Positions 46,301 through 60,238 of a stretch of DNA of 64,000 nucleotides are shown here, piece by piece. Position numbers and translations under genes: made by a program. This DNA comes from Psoroptes ovis (lineage: Eukaryota > Arthropoda > Arachnida > Sarcoptiformes > Psoroptidae): the NCBI GenBank assembly GCA_002943765.1, contig PQWQ01000005.1, forward strand, positions 1,054,001-1,118,000, written 5' to 3'. The notes beneath the pieces were generated by a model. It ran no database searches. It saw nothing but the letters and a program-made list of their open reading frames with translations, and was not told where the DNA came from. The first letter of the stretch is position 1, and each line of letters begins with the position of its first letter.

Positions 46301-49300
46301 GATGAAAAAATAATACAAGAAGTAATATAAGATCATAATTTGCATAATTATCTTTTCGTTCGATACCAAGCAGACGTGGCCACCAAAATGGTGATGTTTT
46401 TACCATTTCAATCCAAAGCCAAAAATGAAATTGAAATATATATTTCAATACGACAACAATTTCAATATATGTTATACATGTAACCCAAAATGATTTGGAT
46501 GGCCGTGGTACCGACAACGAACCCCATAGAAATGCAAACATTGGCAATGGTAGTGATAATATTGATGCTGATGTTATTTGATTAATAACAATTGTTATGT
46601 AACAAATAATTTCCGATCGTGATAATATTGCATAGAATATTGCACGAAAAAAATGAACATAAATACTTGTATTATGCATATAATCGGTATCCAATTTGAC
46701 ATGATATAAATGTTTATTATAAAATGATTTATCTTGTTGTTGCGGTTCTTGTTTATGCTGCTGCAACGGTGGTTGCTCATGTTGTTGTTGTTGTTGTTGT
46801 TGTTGATCAACATCATCAATATTAATCGAAACAGATGATGATTTTTGTGAAAATGATGTCGAAAGTGGTGGATTTTTATCTAAATTATTCCAAATATTCA
46901 AGAAATTACTCGAATCATTACGTGATATTTGTTCTAAATTTTCCTCGGTTAACCGAGACAATTTTGAAAGGGTTTTCTTTTTCCATGTTTGATTATTATC
47001 ATTATTGAAATCATAATAATTTTTACGTTGTTTTGCATCAATTTCTTGAATTTCGATTATTTTCTTTAAACATTTCTTCTCGACGGCCAAACGTTTGGCA
47101 ACAAAACGATAATCACGTGAAACCGAGTTCAAATTGGATGTTGTACTAATGAAGATACTATCGATAAATGTTTTAAAGAATATAAACCAATCGTTTAGTT
47201 TTTCCATAAAGGTTGATGTTGATTGTTGCTGTTCTGGTGATGATTCCGATTGCAGCGGCAACGATTCTGCTTGCGGCTGTTCATCTGGTGGTGGCTGCTG
47301 CCTCGGTTGATCATGACTAGTGCCAGGAATCGGTTGCTGTTGAATGGCAGTTGCCGATTCAAATGATACATCTTTCAACGTTGCTTGTGACTGGGAATCA
47401 AACGGTATCGATGTCATTGTTGTTGGCCGTGATGAATCCGGGTGTCGTTTTTGTCGTTCAACCGAAATGATTGGTGAATCTTGACTTGATTCACCGATCA
47501 TATCGGTCATTTCGGATGCGACTAATGTTGCAGCATTATTATTATTGGTGATATTATCATTATTTTCACCTTTAAATATTCGCGAACAAAATGCAGTGAA
47601 ACCTTTCGATCGAGCAATATTACGTATTTCATCACCTTCCGGATCTGGTATCAATGATTCACGAACATTATAATTCAAATCACATACTTCGGTACCATCT
47701 TCTTCGAACATGTAATAACCGCCAGATTTTACAGCTGTAAGAGGATCATTGGGATGAAAAATAGAATCAAAATTAGTATTCAAAGATAAATGAATCCAAA
47801 AAATCAAATTAAAAAGAAAATCAATCGAAAACCAGTCAAAATCAACTCAAAATTAATTCAAATCAACAAAAACAGAAAAAAACGAGCAAAATTAAATCAA
47901 AACAAGTATCAATCGACAATCCATGCAAAATGACCGATCCATGCAAATAATATTCGAAATCAAAACACTTTACATGATGCATGTGACAATCTTCGAGCGG
48001 TCGAAACAATTATTTGATCATCTTGTTGATGCAATGGCTCATGTTTACGAACATGTGGCGGTGAAATTGATTTACGATACTGATTTGTATTGATCGATGG
48101 TTGATCTTGTTTTTTCAACCACGGTTTCTTTGTTTGCCTTTGCTGGTGTTGTTGACGGTCAATAATTGATTGAATCGATAATGTATTCGATTTCAATGAT
48201 AATGGTGGTGATGATGATGATGATGCATCGATCAATCGAATCGGTTGCCATTGAACATTGTAGATTTCGAAATAACCTGGCTGTAATGATGTTGCCGATT
48301 GTGGTGATGTTATTGTCGGTATACTTGGTGTCGGTGAATATACAGTCGGTAATGTTGAATTAGTGTAAAGAATATCATCATTTTGATCGGATATTTGTGA
48401 TGATAAGAATGTTTCATCATTATCATGAGCAATGTATGGCGAAATATCATAATCATAATCATCTTTTCGAATCATTTTACGAGATAAAAATACAAAAATC
48501 AATTGGACAAAGGTCGAGCAATCAATGAATGAATACATTTCAATAATCACATAGAATCATTGAATTCAATTCAAATCATTAACAAACCATTGGTTTATGA
48601 CATACCTTGTTTATGATATTTAATCGACCGAGCTTTATTGGCAAACATTTTCTGCTGCGCTTCTTTGATACGATCCATTTTTTGTTTAATTTTTTCCATA
48701 ACTTCACGCTCGGCTATTTCTTGTTCGGCCACTTCTTGTGCTTGAATTTCGTGTATCAGCTCAGCACCACGTGCCGCCAGAAATTGTTGAGCTTTAATTT
48801 CACGTATTAAATATTTAAAATAATGGCTACAAAATATACGTTTTTGTATCAGCAAAAATATGAAACAAATACTATCCCACAGCAGTCCCGATTCGATTGT
48901 TGGACATTTTTGTATCAAATCAGTTATTGATGAGTTGATACTACCAATATTATCAACTAATTGTGCTTGTGGATTATTACCATCAGTATTACTGTTGACA
49001 TAATGATAACTAAGGCCTAATAATTGTACAGCCCAACATAAATTGTTACGTAACAATGTAACATAAAAGATTTGCAGAATTGATTTGAGCAACATTGTCA
49101 TACACGTATAACCAATTATTGTTTTCCATGATTTGAATATCAATTTAATCGGTTTCAAATAAAATTCATTACCATTCCAAAGAAATATAAAACTACCAAG
49201 TACATAACCTAAACCAAATAAATTGATACGAGTAGTACCGGCCAAAAACAGTACGGCTAGCGTTATCCAAAAGAAACAAAATAGAAAATATGATTTAAAT

Positions 49301-52300
49301 GTATCGAATAGCGATTGACCAAATGAAAAGAAATCGAATGCATTCGATGTATCATTATTTGATTGCCGATATTCTTTATAAGCTTCTAGATTTGATCCAC
49401 CATATTTTATTAATTTATGTTCAAGCCTGTTCAAGAGAGATTAAATCGAAATTAAACCTTGATTTACTTCTGAATAAACTCACCTGAAATATAAATGTTG
49501 ACGACATAGAAAATAAAACAGGAGAAAATCCAAATAAAGCTTTTGCTTAGGTAATTGATGTTTGAAATCGGGTAAAAAATACCAATCCAGATCGGCAACA
49601 GTAAATGTTATCGATGATGATGGTGATGACCATGGATATTTAATACAAAACCCAGGTGCAATACCTAAACACATCAAATATTGATATGGCAAACAAATGG
49701 ACATAAAACCAACAAAATATGACCAAAAACGTTTACATTCATAACGATTAAATAGTACAAATGTAAGTAATAGGATACAATATAATACACTGAATATATC
49801 ATTATGATTATTGATGGTGATTGTCAGTAATATTAAACATATTTCAACACCAAATTTATAGAAACCGAAATTCAACAGGAATTTAATGAAATTCGTTACA
49901 TCTTTATCGGCCATTTTACGATCAATATCAGGGAAAATGATAATATTATTGAATAAAAGTTTTTGCTGTTCACCAGTATAATCGATTGAACGATATAAAT
50001 ATTGACGTAATATGATTACTTGTCGAAATACTAGAATTATAATTAGTAGAATATAATCCCAAATATATGAGAATATATCGTTTGTTTTCAAGAATCCAAT
50101 ATATTCACGATTATCGACCATTTGTGGTGATTGATCATCTGATTGAAATAAAAACGATGATGATTGGGATGATTGCGATGAACAATCAGTTTGCCAATCA
50201 ATACGTTGTGCAATGTTTAATTGGAATAACATTTTTAGCAATACCAATATACCGGACCAAATGGCAAACATCAAGCAAATGATTCGTTCAAAACGATTGA
50301 ATAACATTAAAATTAATGTAAGAAATACAAACATTACGTTCATAATGGAAATATCACGAATAGCAATAAGAATCGTGCAAAGATAAACAGCTTTCATTAT
50401 GTGCACCTCTAATATACGCCAAAATACAATCATCCATTGATCGAGAAGATTTTGTAATTTATTTAAACATTTTTGAAAAATTACATGCAACTCTTCAACG
50501 AACGTGACTGATTTTGTTGTCATTGTTGATTGATTATGATTATTATTTGCTGCTGCTAATGATGATGATGATGATGCTGAACGATTACGATGATCATTTG
50601 ATGGTGAGCGATGTTTCGATATTACTGTTTGTACTGATAGCTCTGATTGACTTGGTGGTTGACTTTTTTGATCATTATTCACATTATTTTGCGGTAGTTG
50701 AGAATCAATTATGATTGATTCTTGTGGATTCGATGCAGGTTGCTGAGTCTGAAGATTATCAGCATTCGAACCAGGTGAATAATTCAAATTATCCACAATC
50801 ATAGCATCTACATCATCATCATTATTATTATTATCATAATTATCATTCGTTTCTAAACGATTCAATATTTCATCAATATTACTTGATTGTAAGAATTCTT
50901 TATGTACAAAATGAACTTGAATTATGGTGATGATTATGAAAAATGTTGGCGTTAATAGTTCTTGAAACAATATGAATGCATCATTATCATAAACAACTAA
51001 ACCTAAATCTTCTTGCAGCTCTTTATCGATATGAAGATAATATTGCCAATAATATGGAAAATTATTAAATTGATATGTATAAATGGCTATTAATATGATC
51101 ATTGAATAAAGAATAACAAACAACCAAAATGGATAGATCAGTTTACGCCACCATTTTAGTGATATTAGCAATAACAGTGTAAATATTAAGAATAATGCCA
51201 TATAAACAATACGATAAATGACCACTTTCGATCCACTCAATGACATTACCATCAGCATAATGGCAACAATCCATATCCAATATTTCATCAATATTTCTTT
51301 AAGGTATTTGACCATTTGATCGAATATTTCACTTTGTGATGTAAAATTCGATTGTTGTTGATCCGGCTGTTGAAACGGCTGCTGCTGCTGCGGCTGTTGT
51401 TGTTGTTGCTGTCCAATATTGAATAAGGGTGATAGCAAGCCACCAGGTGTACCACCACCAGCACCACCGATGCCAAAACTTTGTGTCAACGATGATTGAT
51501 ATGATTGATCATTGATTGGATCTTTTAAACTTTCAGTATATTGTCGTAAAGTGATCCAAAAAAATATCGTATAAAATATTTTCGTAAACAGTGGTTGATA
51601 TGAAAATTCACCATATTTTTTAAAACCAATTTCACTGATACTAATCGAATTCCCGATCGTAACAGGTAATTCTTTATCATTTAAATTAAGGCTATAAATA
51701 TATTGTCCAATAACCAATGCAATTGCATATGATACCAGAAATGGTGATGAACTTAAACATGTTTGCCGGGAATTCGGTGTCATCCATATTACACATGATA
51801 ACAGTAATAATACAAACGATAACCATGAATGATATGTAATTGACCATGTCATCATAACAATCAATGTAATGACATAACTGGAACGTTTAATCATATTCAT
51901 TATTTCAAGACAAAATAATGAAAATTTATTCGATGCTGAATTCGTTTGTTGATTTGATATCGATTGTTTACGATAATCATTATTAGCTGATGGTGGTAAT
52001 GGTGATGATGGCAACGATGTTGTCATTGCTTGATAATGTTTAGCAGTTGTAATCCTTTGTGGACTAATAAATGAATCATTTTCTGAATTCGATTGATGCT
52101 GATGTTGATTTATATGGATCGGTGTTTCGATCATTGAATCGGCACGTTCACGCATTGAATGATATTTACGATTCAATCGGTTGGGGCGTAATAACTGCTT
52201 GGTGAAAAAATTGATTAATGATAATTCAAATAATCAATAATTTAAGCAATTTCAAGTGCAAATATTTGAATAAAAAAAAATAAGCAAACAAATAACATAC

Positions 52301-54234
52301 AGGCGTATTATCATTGGCTTTGCCACCAATATCAAAAGCATAATTCATATGTATCGATTCAGTTATCATCATCAATGGATTCATCATTGCTTGCTGTCCA
52401 GCATGATTATCATTATCACAATTTTCGATAATATTTGCCATTGTTGTGGTTGGTGTTTGTCTAACATTTTTCACATTCAAAGTGCTTGGATAATGCTTTG
52501 ATTTTTTGAATGAATCGGTGAATCGATGAAAGCAATTAAACAATCAATCAGTGATTTGATCGGTGATTTATGGTAAAAATGCAATTTAAATGGAACAAAC
52601 AAAAAATAAATGGAGAAAATAAGTGCGAAATAAACAAATAAAAGGTAAATTGGTGCTTGGGTTTCGAGGATCAGGTAAATAGGAAGTAATTTTCGAAAGG
52701 TTTTAAAAGGCAATGCAAAGGATATTTGAGCATATTCATATGTAAACATTGGATAATGGGTCCAAAAAACAAACAATGGCCATTCAAACAAACATTAAAA
52801 GTAAAATAAATAATGATTAAACTTACCGATAATAATTTCTTATCAATCAATACGGTACGTATCAATTTCATTGATACAAAATATAATAATAATAATACTA
52901 ATGGATGTAGAAAACGTATAAAATGCAGATTATTCAAATGAAAATCACGAACATTTAAACATGAAATATTTAAATAATCAATAAGACCAAATAAACGTGC
53001 ATTAAGACTTTGTGGTGGCGCGAATGATCGAAGTAATTCAAATTGATAAAAATAAATTAATGAAAAATGTAGACCAACATAAATGGTGATGAATATACGA
53101 AAATAATGATAACCAGAACCGAATGGACGATCAAATGCAAACCAAGTACCGATGAATAGGAAATAAATAAAATATATCGAAGATATTATCGATGGCTCGA
53201 TGATGGCTGATGCACATAACGATGCGAAGAATATAAATTCATTAATATAATAACCTAAACGTTCAGCTTTTTCACGTTTCAGCCGTTTTTTATTCATCAT
53301 AATCGATGATGATGTAAACATTGATGATGGTGGTGGCGGTTGCTGCTGCTGACGTTCAGCTGATCTTCGTGTTTCCAGCGCAAAACTTATGTCCGTATAT
53401 CTACGTTCATGTAGCCGCGGAGTTTCCTGTCGTAATCATAAATGATTTCAAGATTCATTCGATTCGATATCAAAATAATCATACTTACATTCAGATTTCC
53501 AGCTACTGTTGCTGTTGTTGATGATGTTAAATGTTCAGATAATTTTGATCGATATGTTCGATTGGAGAATATCAAAACTAAACAAGTGATTAACAGGACA
53601 AACATGTCCATACAACATAAACGGATAATATTGAAAAATGATACATCATTATAACGGTGAATGCCGATTAGATTTAATAATTTTCCTAGATTTGTACAAT
53701 AATCAATAGATGTTTGATAATTGAATGCTGTTAGTAGAATAATTTGTGAAATGATATGTGTTAAATTGGCCAAAGAGCTTAACGCAAGAATTGTTTTCAA
53801 ATAATAACCATTAACACCGTTGATACAATTTTCTGGTGTTGGATTTGGTAATATTGGTGCAACCAGTAGTAGAATCAAATAGATTGTTGATATTAAATTT
53901 TGTCGTAATAAAATGGCTAAAAATTGAGAAGATCAAAGATAAAATTCCATGTAATTCAATTCGAAAACGAAGAATAATTACCTGTGGCCAATGTACATGG
54001 TATCAATATCCGCTGCAACAAATGACATAATGTTAAACTTAGATCCATCGATTTGGATGTTGATGCTGCTGCCGTCGTCGTTGTCGTTATCGATGCTGAA
54101 TGATTACCACTTGTTTGACTAGTCGATGGTTTCGAATGTTTTGGTAATGGCTGTTTAGTGCTACCATTTGACACCTTACCACCATTATCTTTATTATTTG
54201 TCGCGAACGACGTCTTTACTGGTGCATCGTCCAT
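43354..54234 (-). CDS. Piezo: Piezo mechanosensitive ion channel, 13 exons
   Basis: Minus-strand exons: 54234-53982, 53916-53489, 53426-52827, 52495-52301, 52194-49484, 49426-48606, 48462-47974, 47734-45739, 45668-45521, 45447-45230, 45167-45003, 44923-44694, 44630-43354. All phases agree, giving about 3,176 residues (mammalian Piezo1 about 2,520). Piezo is a trimeric, membrane-tension-gated cation channel. Landmarks: MMTWSITYHSWLSFVLLLL, AIYTYQFNNFPYYWQYYL, SGGYYMFEEDG, THDVYSLMFLCDFINFF, IIIDRAIYLRKYIYGKL, YFLLSAFQIRSGYPTRILGN, MDWIWTDTSL, cap start GGYQPLFKMS, VVIPNIFPNYLRAP, WVRGLNSESS and LYAKLIFLYRSPETLIKWT. The extra length is Gln/Ser/Asn/Gly low complexity in loops, and a Gln/Pro-rich tail follows the usual end. 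The acceptors of exons 4 and 7 are weak and least certain. The anchor motif PF(x2)E(x6)W reads PFVYDLRMYMDW, with Asp for Glu. Confidence 0.95.
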
Positions 54235-57200
54235 CGTGGATTCGAAGATGAAGAATCAATCAAAGCTTACGAATCATTAAAAAAATCATTCGAAATTTTT
54301 CGAATCAATCGATCAATCAATCATTGATCGATCGGATTGGATTAATTATTCGATTAATTAATTAAATAATTGTTTGATTAATTCAATTTAACAAGAAATT
54401 AATTTCTTTCGCCAATAAATTGCCAATTTCACACGCATACAGTATTATTGCCTTTTGATTGATGAATGTTTGTGATTATTTCGTTTGGTTGTGTGATTGT
54501 GATTAATTTTCATTTATTTTTATTGTTGTTTGAATGTTGATCGAACATAGCTTCAATGGTTATTGCTGTTGTAGATGTTGTGATTTGTTGCTTGCTAACA
54601 ATAATAATAAACATTATACATCTGTGTTTATTTGTTTTAGGAGAAAAACGAAAAAAAAAATTCAAAACGAACAATGAAAAAAATGAAATAAAATCAAACA
54701 TTTTGATTCAATGATTAGCCTGTGGTAAAATGGTTTAAATAAATCAATTGAATCAATGAATGAATGAATCGAAATCACAAATTATCAAAAACAAATACAC
54801 ACATACAATGCTGTGGTTGGTGGCCGATTTTCGATGATTTCATATGAATCAAACTTCATGAATTGAACATCGAGCTTGGATTAAACTTCATGAACTAAAC
54901 AATAATCTTTTGATGTTTTCGAAAGTCTTCGAGGATTTTGTTCGTTTGTGTTTTCATTAAGTTGTTTTCCGATGAGTCGAAAGTTGAGTCGAATTGAATC
55001 AAATTAACTCGAATTAATTGAGTCAAATTTTGAAATTGATTAATTAATCAATCGTCGCGTAATTGTTGTTGGTTAATTATTCGTTTGTTTGTTTGTTTAA
55101 TTATTTTCAATTTGATCAATCCGCTGAATTATTTGAAATTTGATTGATCGGGATCAATCGAATCAAAATTTTGAAATTTAGAGCAAAATAATTGCAAATA
55201 ATCGAAAAGAGAAATAGTTTTAGATCGTTTTTGGGTAACAAATCAATATCAATCGATACACGCTAACTATCACCAATCAAATCAATATTTGTGTTTACAT
55301 TTAAAATAAAGTTTATTTCAAATTTTTCAATGTTTCTTTAGTTGATTGCACGCAACGTAATAAATGACAGTTTGATTACAAATGCTGTATCGTTGCTAGT
55401 TGATGGATCATTATCATTATCATTATTATTGGTTACTTATTCGATGAATATTCATGTCTTATCCGGTTATTTTGAACATTTCATTACTTCGTTTGTTGCT
55501 GTTGTTGTTGTTGTTGTTGCATGCACCATAAGACAATAAATGGAAAACACAAGAAAGTAAAATATTTGACGATTAAATCAGGAAATTTGGTTTACGTTTT
55601 TTTAATGGTGAAAACATTTGAATCAATCAAACAAACAAACAAACAAAAATGGAAATTGCGTGGTAAATAAATTACCTTTGATAAACTATACACACATTTA
55701 TTAAGCTTGTGTGTCACTATTTTAGAATTTTTGCAAATATTTTCATTATTACTAATATTTAAAAGTAAATTGTACAGCAGTTCTCAACCATATCACATTG
55801 TTTGAGGTAATTTTCGGTGATTCTCAGTGATTTTCACTGAATTAGTCGATTTTACTCTTTCATTTAAACTTTATATTGGTCTTAAATTAAATTCAAATAA
55901 TCTTGACATACATTTTTTGTCACATTTGATAGCAATTAGGCAATTTGACACACTTGCAGCCTGCGATCTTCAATTGATGGCAATTCAATGCAATTGATTG
56001 CATTAATTCTGTCAATTTAATCAATTGTCAAGAGTTTGAGAAACACTGATTGCATGGCAATTTGTTACTATTTCTTATGTGGTTTTCATACATATAAAAT
56101 ATACATTTTATCATTATTAAATATGAAAATAATGAAATTGAGTTGGATTTTTTTGATTTCTTCGCTGACAAATCAAATTACAATGTGGAAATTAAGGAAT
56201 ATTTTATTAAATGTCTAAGATCAAAGGAATGTTTTCGCACAAAAATCTTGGCATCACAAATTTAGCCAAGAAGAAACAACAACAAAAATGTTCTAAGAAA
56301 ACGATATTCGAAGACACCATTTGAAGATAATGAAGACATTCTTTAGACATGAAAATATTTCACACACAACCACACACTTGGAGAATCGTGTTATCACCAC
56401 GTTTTTCACGCTAATTATTTCACTCGAAAGATATACTTGGTGATAATGATTGCTGTGCAATGATGGCAATAGTGATGATAATTAAAGATCATGATGGTGA
56501 TAATTGAAGATGTTAATGATGATTAAGCGTGTTTATAATCAGAAAATAGTCGAAATGGTCTAAGAATTTCGAAGAATTTGTGGAATTTTAATGAAATTTG
56601 CTTGTCAATTTTTCATCACCCCAAAAGAAATTAAGGTCATTGATATGTTGTTGATGTGTTTGATTCAATGATTTCACTTTGTCGAAATGGTTAAACAATT
56701 GTCAATCATCAAAAACGATTGTAAATATGTCAACAACAACACAAATCACAATAAACATCTTAAAGTCTAAGACTTACGAATGACTCAATCATAACGCAAT
56801 CAATCAAAATACACACAAAACCAATCAAATCGATCAAAACCAGAAACCAAATAAACAATCAAAGTAATCAAACAAAACACTTAAACACTTGTCACGTGAT
56901 AACTAATAAATGAAACACTTGTCAAAATATACACATCTGACATATTTCTCCAGGGAGGGATGTTGACAATTTCACTTGTAGCAATAATCACCGCTGCATT
57001 AATCAATGATTTCAAATTATCGATCAATCATTGATCAATGGTTACGCATCAATTTGAGGCATCAATTGATGCCTGTTGCACCTGTTGACATGATCATATC
57101 GGCAAAAATCTGATGAAAATGGCTCCAATTTGATGGAATTTTTTTTCGGTGGCGACAAGTCATTGGTAGGCTAATAAACACTTGTCCATATCTAAACACA

Positions 57201-58301
57201 TCAATATACTCACATCTACACAAACAAACACCATAAATATTAATTGAATCGTAATTAATCATTAATTAAATTGTTTAGTTTAATTAACTTGATCGAATCG
57301 AATCAAACTTTGTTCCTTTGCTCATGAATATGATCATTATCATTGTAATATCACTAAATAGAAACACATTTGATGATATCAACGAATGAAAATGTGGATT
57401 TATCCATACAATGGTAATGCATGCAATGGCATGTATCAAAGTCTTTAATGTATTTCAATGTTGTTTACATACACTCACACCAAACAAACACATAAATGTC
57501 ATTCAATTTATTTCAATTCAATTCATTAATAAACCGCCACCATCATCATCATTATCATCGATAAACCAATCATTCATTCATAAATCATTCAATAATAATA
57601 TCCAACCAACCACCATACATTGCATTCTTTCATTGATTGCATTGATTCAATCAATCGTTGGTTTATCATTAAACTTTCATTGAAATTGAATTAAACACAA
57701 ATAATAATAAGTGGTTTTGAATGTTTTGGTCGACTATTTACTTGATGGTTGCCATTCAATGAATGAATGTAGATGAATTCAATCAAAACAAATGGCGAAT
57801 TTGTTTTCGAAATGATTAACCATTTGGCTGGTTGTGGTAACGATGGTGCACAATGTATTTGTCACTGATCATCAGATGACAATTAATCAGATGAATTTAG
57901 ATGAATCACTGTTGGTTTCGACTCATAAATTTTAAATGACGTTAATTATCATAATGGAAGGGTTTTCGAAATTTCAAATTTCAATCTCAGTGTCGCCAGC
58001 GCTCGTTGTAGTGGTAAACACAATCAAAAACATTCGAAACTGCTGGCGCTTATCGGCGCCATTCGAGCGCAAGGCGTAAAAATGATTTGATAATTTTTTC
58101 GAATCAAATTTTTGATTAATCATGGCGTTGTCAAGTGAATGGTTATTTGTTAAAATTGTTTATTTTATGATAAAAATGAAATGAAGTTTTATCTTTGACT
58201 AAAAGGTTTAACCTTGATGCAAGATTTGATTGATAGATTTATGGTGCGAAAATGATGAAAAATTAAACAAATTAAAAAATAGTTTATTTTAGTGACAGAA
58301 G
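54235..58301. other. Piezo upstream region, no supported gene
   Basis: About 4 kb of AT-rich sequence containing the Piezo 5' flank and perhaps 5' UTR exons. It has repeated ATTAATTA-like words near 54340-54400 and 55030-55070 and a (TTG)n run at about 55496-55518. At 57985-58080 there is a GCGC-rich patch (GTCGCCAGCGCTCG, GGCGCCATTCGAGCGC) with a 7-base inverted repeat CGCCAGC/GCTGGCG, which could be a promoter. Open frames here are short and without conserved pattern. Confidence 0.5.
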
Positions 58302-58418
58302 ATGGCGCACCTGTTTCGTGGAATTTTTGAAAATTCAAATTTTCTTCAAATCTTTCCCGAAGTATTTCATTTGTGCCGAAACATAATCAATTGCCATACG
58401 ACGTATTTGTGTTTGCAG
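58302..58418 (+). CDS. Possible first coding exon on the + strand (weak)
   Basis: An ATG in the context GAAGATGGCGCACC, which resembles the short-5'-UTR start element around initiator ATGs, opens 39 codons (MAHLFRGIFENSNFLQIF start) and ends at a strong donor (TTGCAG, then gtaaag at 58419). A GCGC-rich patch lies 220 bases upstream. No partner exon was found, and the same DNA is antisense to the other weak candidate at 58335-58747, so at most one is likely real. Confidence 0.2.
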
Positions 58419-58747
58419 GTAAAGATTACGGATCTGCTGCGAGAATTCCGCTGGATTATGGATGCCATCACCATCGATGTTTGTTCGAGAAATTTTTTGT
58501 AATACTCGGACCATAATTTGACGTCGAATCGATATGATTATCGATGCTTTTTTAGGGTCGTTGTTGTTGTTTTTGCCGAAGACCGTAACCAACAATGATG
58601 AAATGAAATGGTGATCAGTGAAAATGGTAAGAAAACGTATGAATGAAACCAAGTCCATCAAGAATCGATTAGAGAATTGATGATTTAGATAGAGAATGAT
58701 TTAGTAAATTTACCTACAATCGATGCAACCACAACCAAAACGGTCAT
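58335..58747 (-). CDS. Possible small secreted protein, 81 residues (weak)
   Basis: A minus-strand leader exon 58747-58714 encodes a hydrophobic start (MTVLVVVASIV) and ends at a good donor (gtaaat). Joined in phase to 58546-58335 it continues IRRQIMVRVLQKI and ends with an amphipathic helical segment (FSQQIRNLYLQTQIRRMA, then YVSAQMKYFGKDLKKI). The acceptor (ccctaaaaaag) is poor. An alternative is the unspliced frame from an ATG at 58658, which gives a different hydrophobic N-terminus. It could be a secreted peptide precursor, but no family is recognised and no paired basic cleavage sites frame a peptide. Confidence 0.3.
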
Positions 58748-60133
58748 TTTCCAAATTAAATCAAGATCAAACATTGAAGATTCTGATCAAAATATGTAGA
58801 AAAACTCCGAAACTCTAATCGAAAACAAGCCCACAACTAACCCAAAGCACAATAAACGATTCGAAAGAATCAGATCAATCAAAGAAATTCTCGAATTTCT
58901 GGAACAAATTACACAATCAATCAGTGATCAATCGATTTTAATTCAGTTTAATTCGATTTAATTTAATTTTAAATTCGATTTGAATTCAAGACCATTCAAA
59001 TCATCCAAAATTAAGCCGAAAACCTTTGAAATAAGATAGTTCTCCAAAACTCTGACAACTGCCATGCATCAAACACTACCACAATCATTTAATAATTACA
59101 ATTATTATTATTATCATCATCATTAATGACCTTAATGACCTTTAAATGATGAGGTTTGTTTCTGTTTTGTTTTTTGATTTTTTTCATTGATGTGTTTCAT
59201 TTCATATTCACAGCTCAAGCAACCACACATCCACACATAACAGATGTTCATGAATTCATAGAAAATTCACATGCGAACACATCGCCGCCGCCGCCGATCC
59301 ATTAATTCATTGAATTCGTCGTCGTTCGATGCTCTCCTGAATTCACATTCAATTAAAATGGACATAATGATGATAATCGAAGAGGAAAAATGATCATTAA
59401 AACATCGAAACAATGCCCGAATCGATCAATGAATGCTCGATATTCAACCAACCAACATCCATTCAACCAAACATCAATTCATCGATCTCTGCTAAACATC
59501 CAATAAATTGTTTCCATTTAAACACAATTAAACAATGGTAGCGTTGTGACGTGTGAAGAAGACAAAGAAAACAAATTGTGTTAAACGATGATAATGATAA
59601 TAGCGAAGAACAATGATGGTAAATGTGTCATAATGATGATAATCTTGATGAATGAATGGCATGTATAACCTTGATCATGATGCCTACCTTTTATTTGAAA
59701 TTTAAAAGATTCGGTTCGGCCAAAACTGAATCATTGATTATTCATCATTTTTTTAATTCACTGAAACACGCACCAGCCCTCACCAACAGTGTTTTAATTG
59801 TAATTAATTAATTTCATCTCGCCTTCATTTCAGTGAATCAATGAATGATCAAAAAGGTGAATGATCACAAAGGTGATAGCTGAATCAACTGTCAAATCCA
59901 TCAAAACATCATTTGATGGGTAACAGAATCGAATAATGAAATATTGAGGTTTCGAACATATTGCATTCGATGATAATTTCGAATCTTCTTTTTTGAAAAA
60001 ATTTGAAATTTTGGTTTCAATTAATTAATTCGAATCCAATTTTGTTGCTTCAATTATTACGGATGAACCTACGGTTTAATGTTCACCTTCATCTCACCCT
60101 TAGTTCAATGTTCATCTTTCGGTTCATCTCCAG

Positions 60134-60238
60134 TCGATGGTATGACATGTTTTAGGCATTCAGCACATCCTAATCATCATCTTCGCTTATCTGGCGGCTT
60201 AGCATCATCATCGACATCGTCAATGTCCTTGCAGCCAG
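60134..60238 (+). CDS. Possible 105-bp internal (cassette) exon
   Basis: The segment is flanked by a good acceptor (ttcatctccag) and a consensus donor (gtaagc). It is open in phase 1-1 and 105 bases long, so it could be included or skipped without frame change. It would encode DGMTCFRHSAHPNHHLRL followed by a Ser-rich stretch (GGLASSSTSSMSLQP). The composition is less AT-rich than the surroundings. No other exon of the same gene is visible in the window, so both gene and function are unknown. Confidence 0.35.

Noticed and set aside
48607..48810. Plus-strand open frames throughout the Piezo region (also at 45989, 50067, 53442)
   Set aside because: They are antisense shadows of Piezo exons; the minus-strand reading gives continuous conserved channel sequence.
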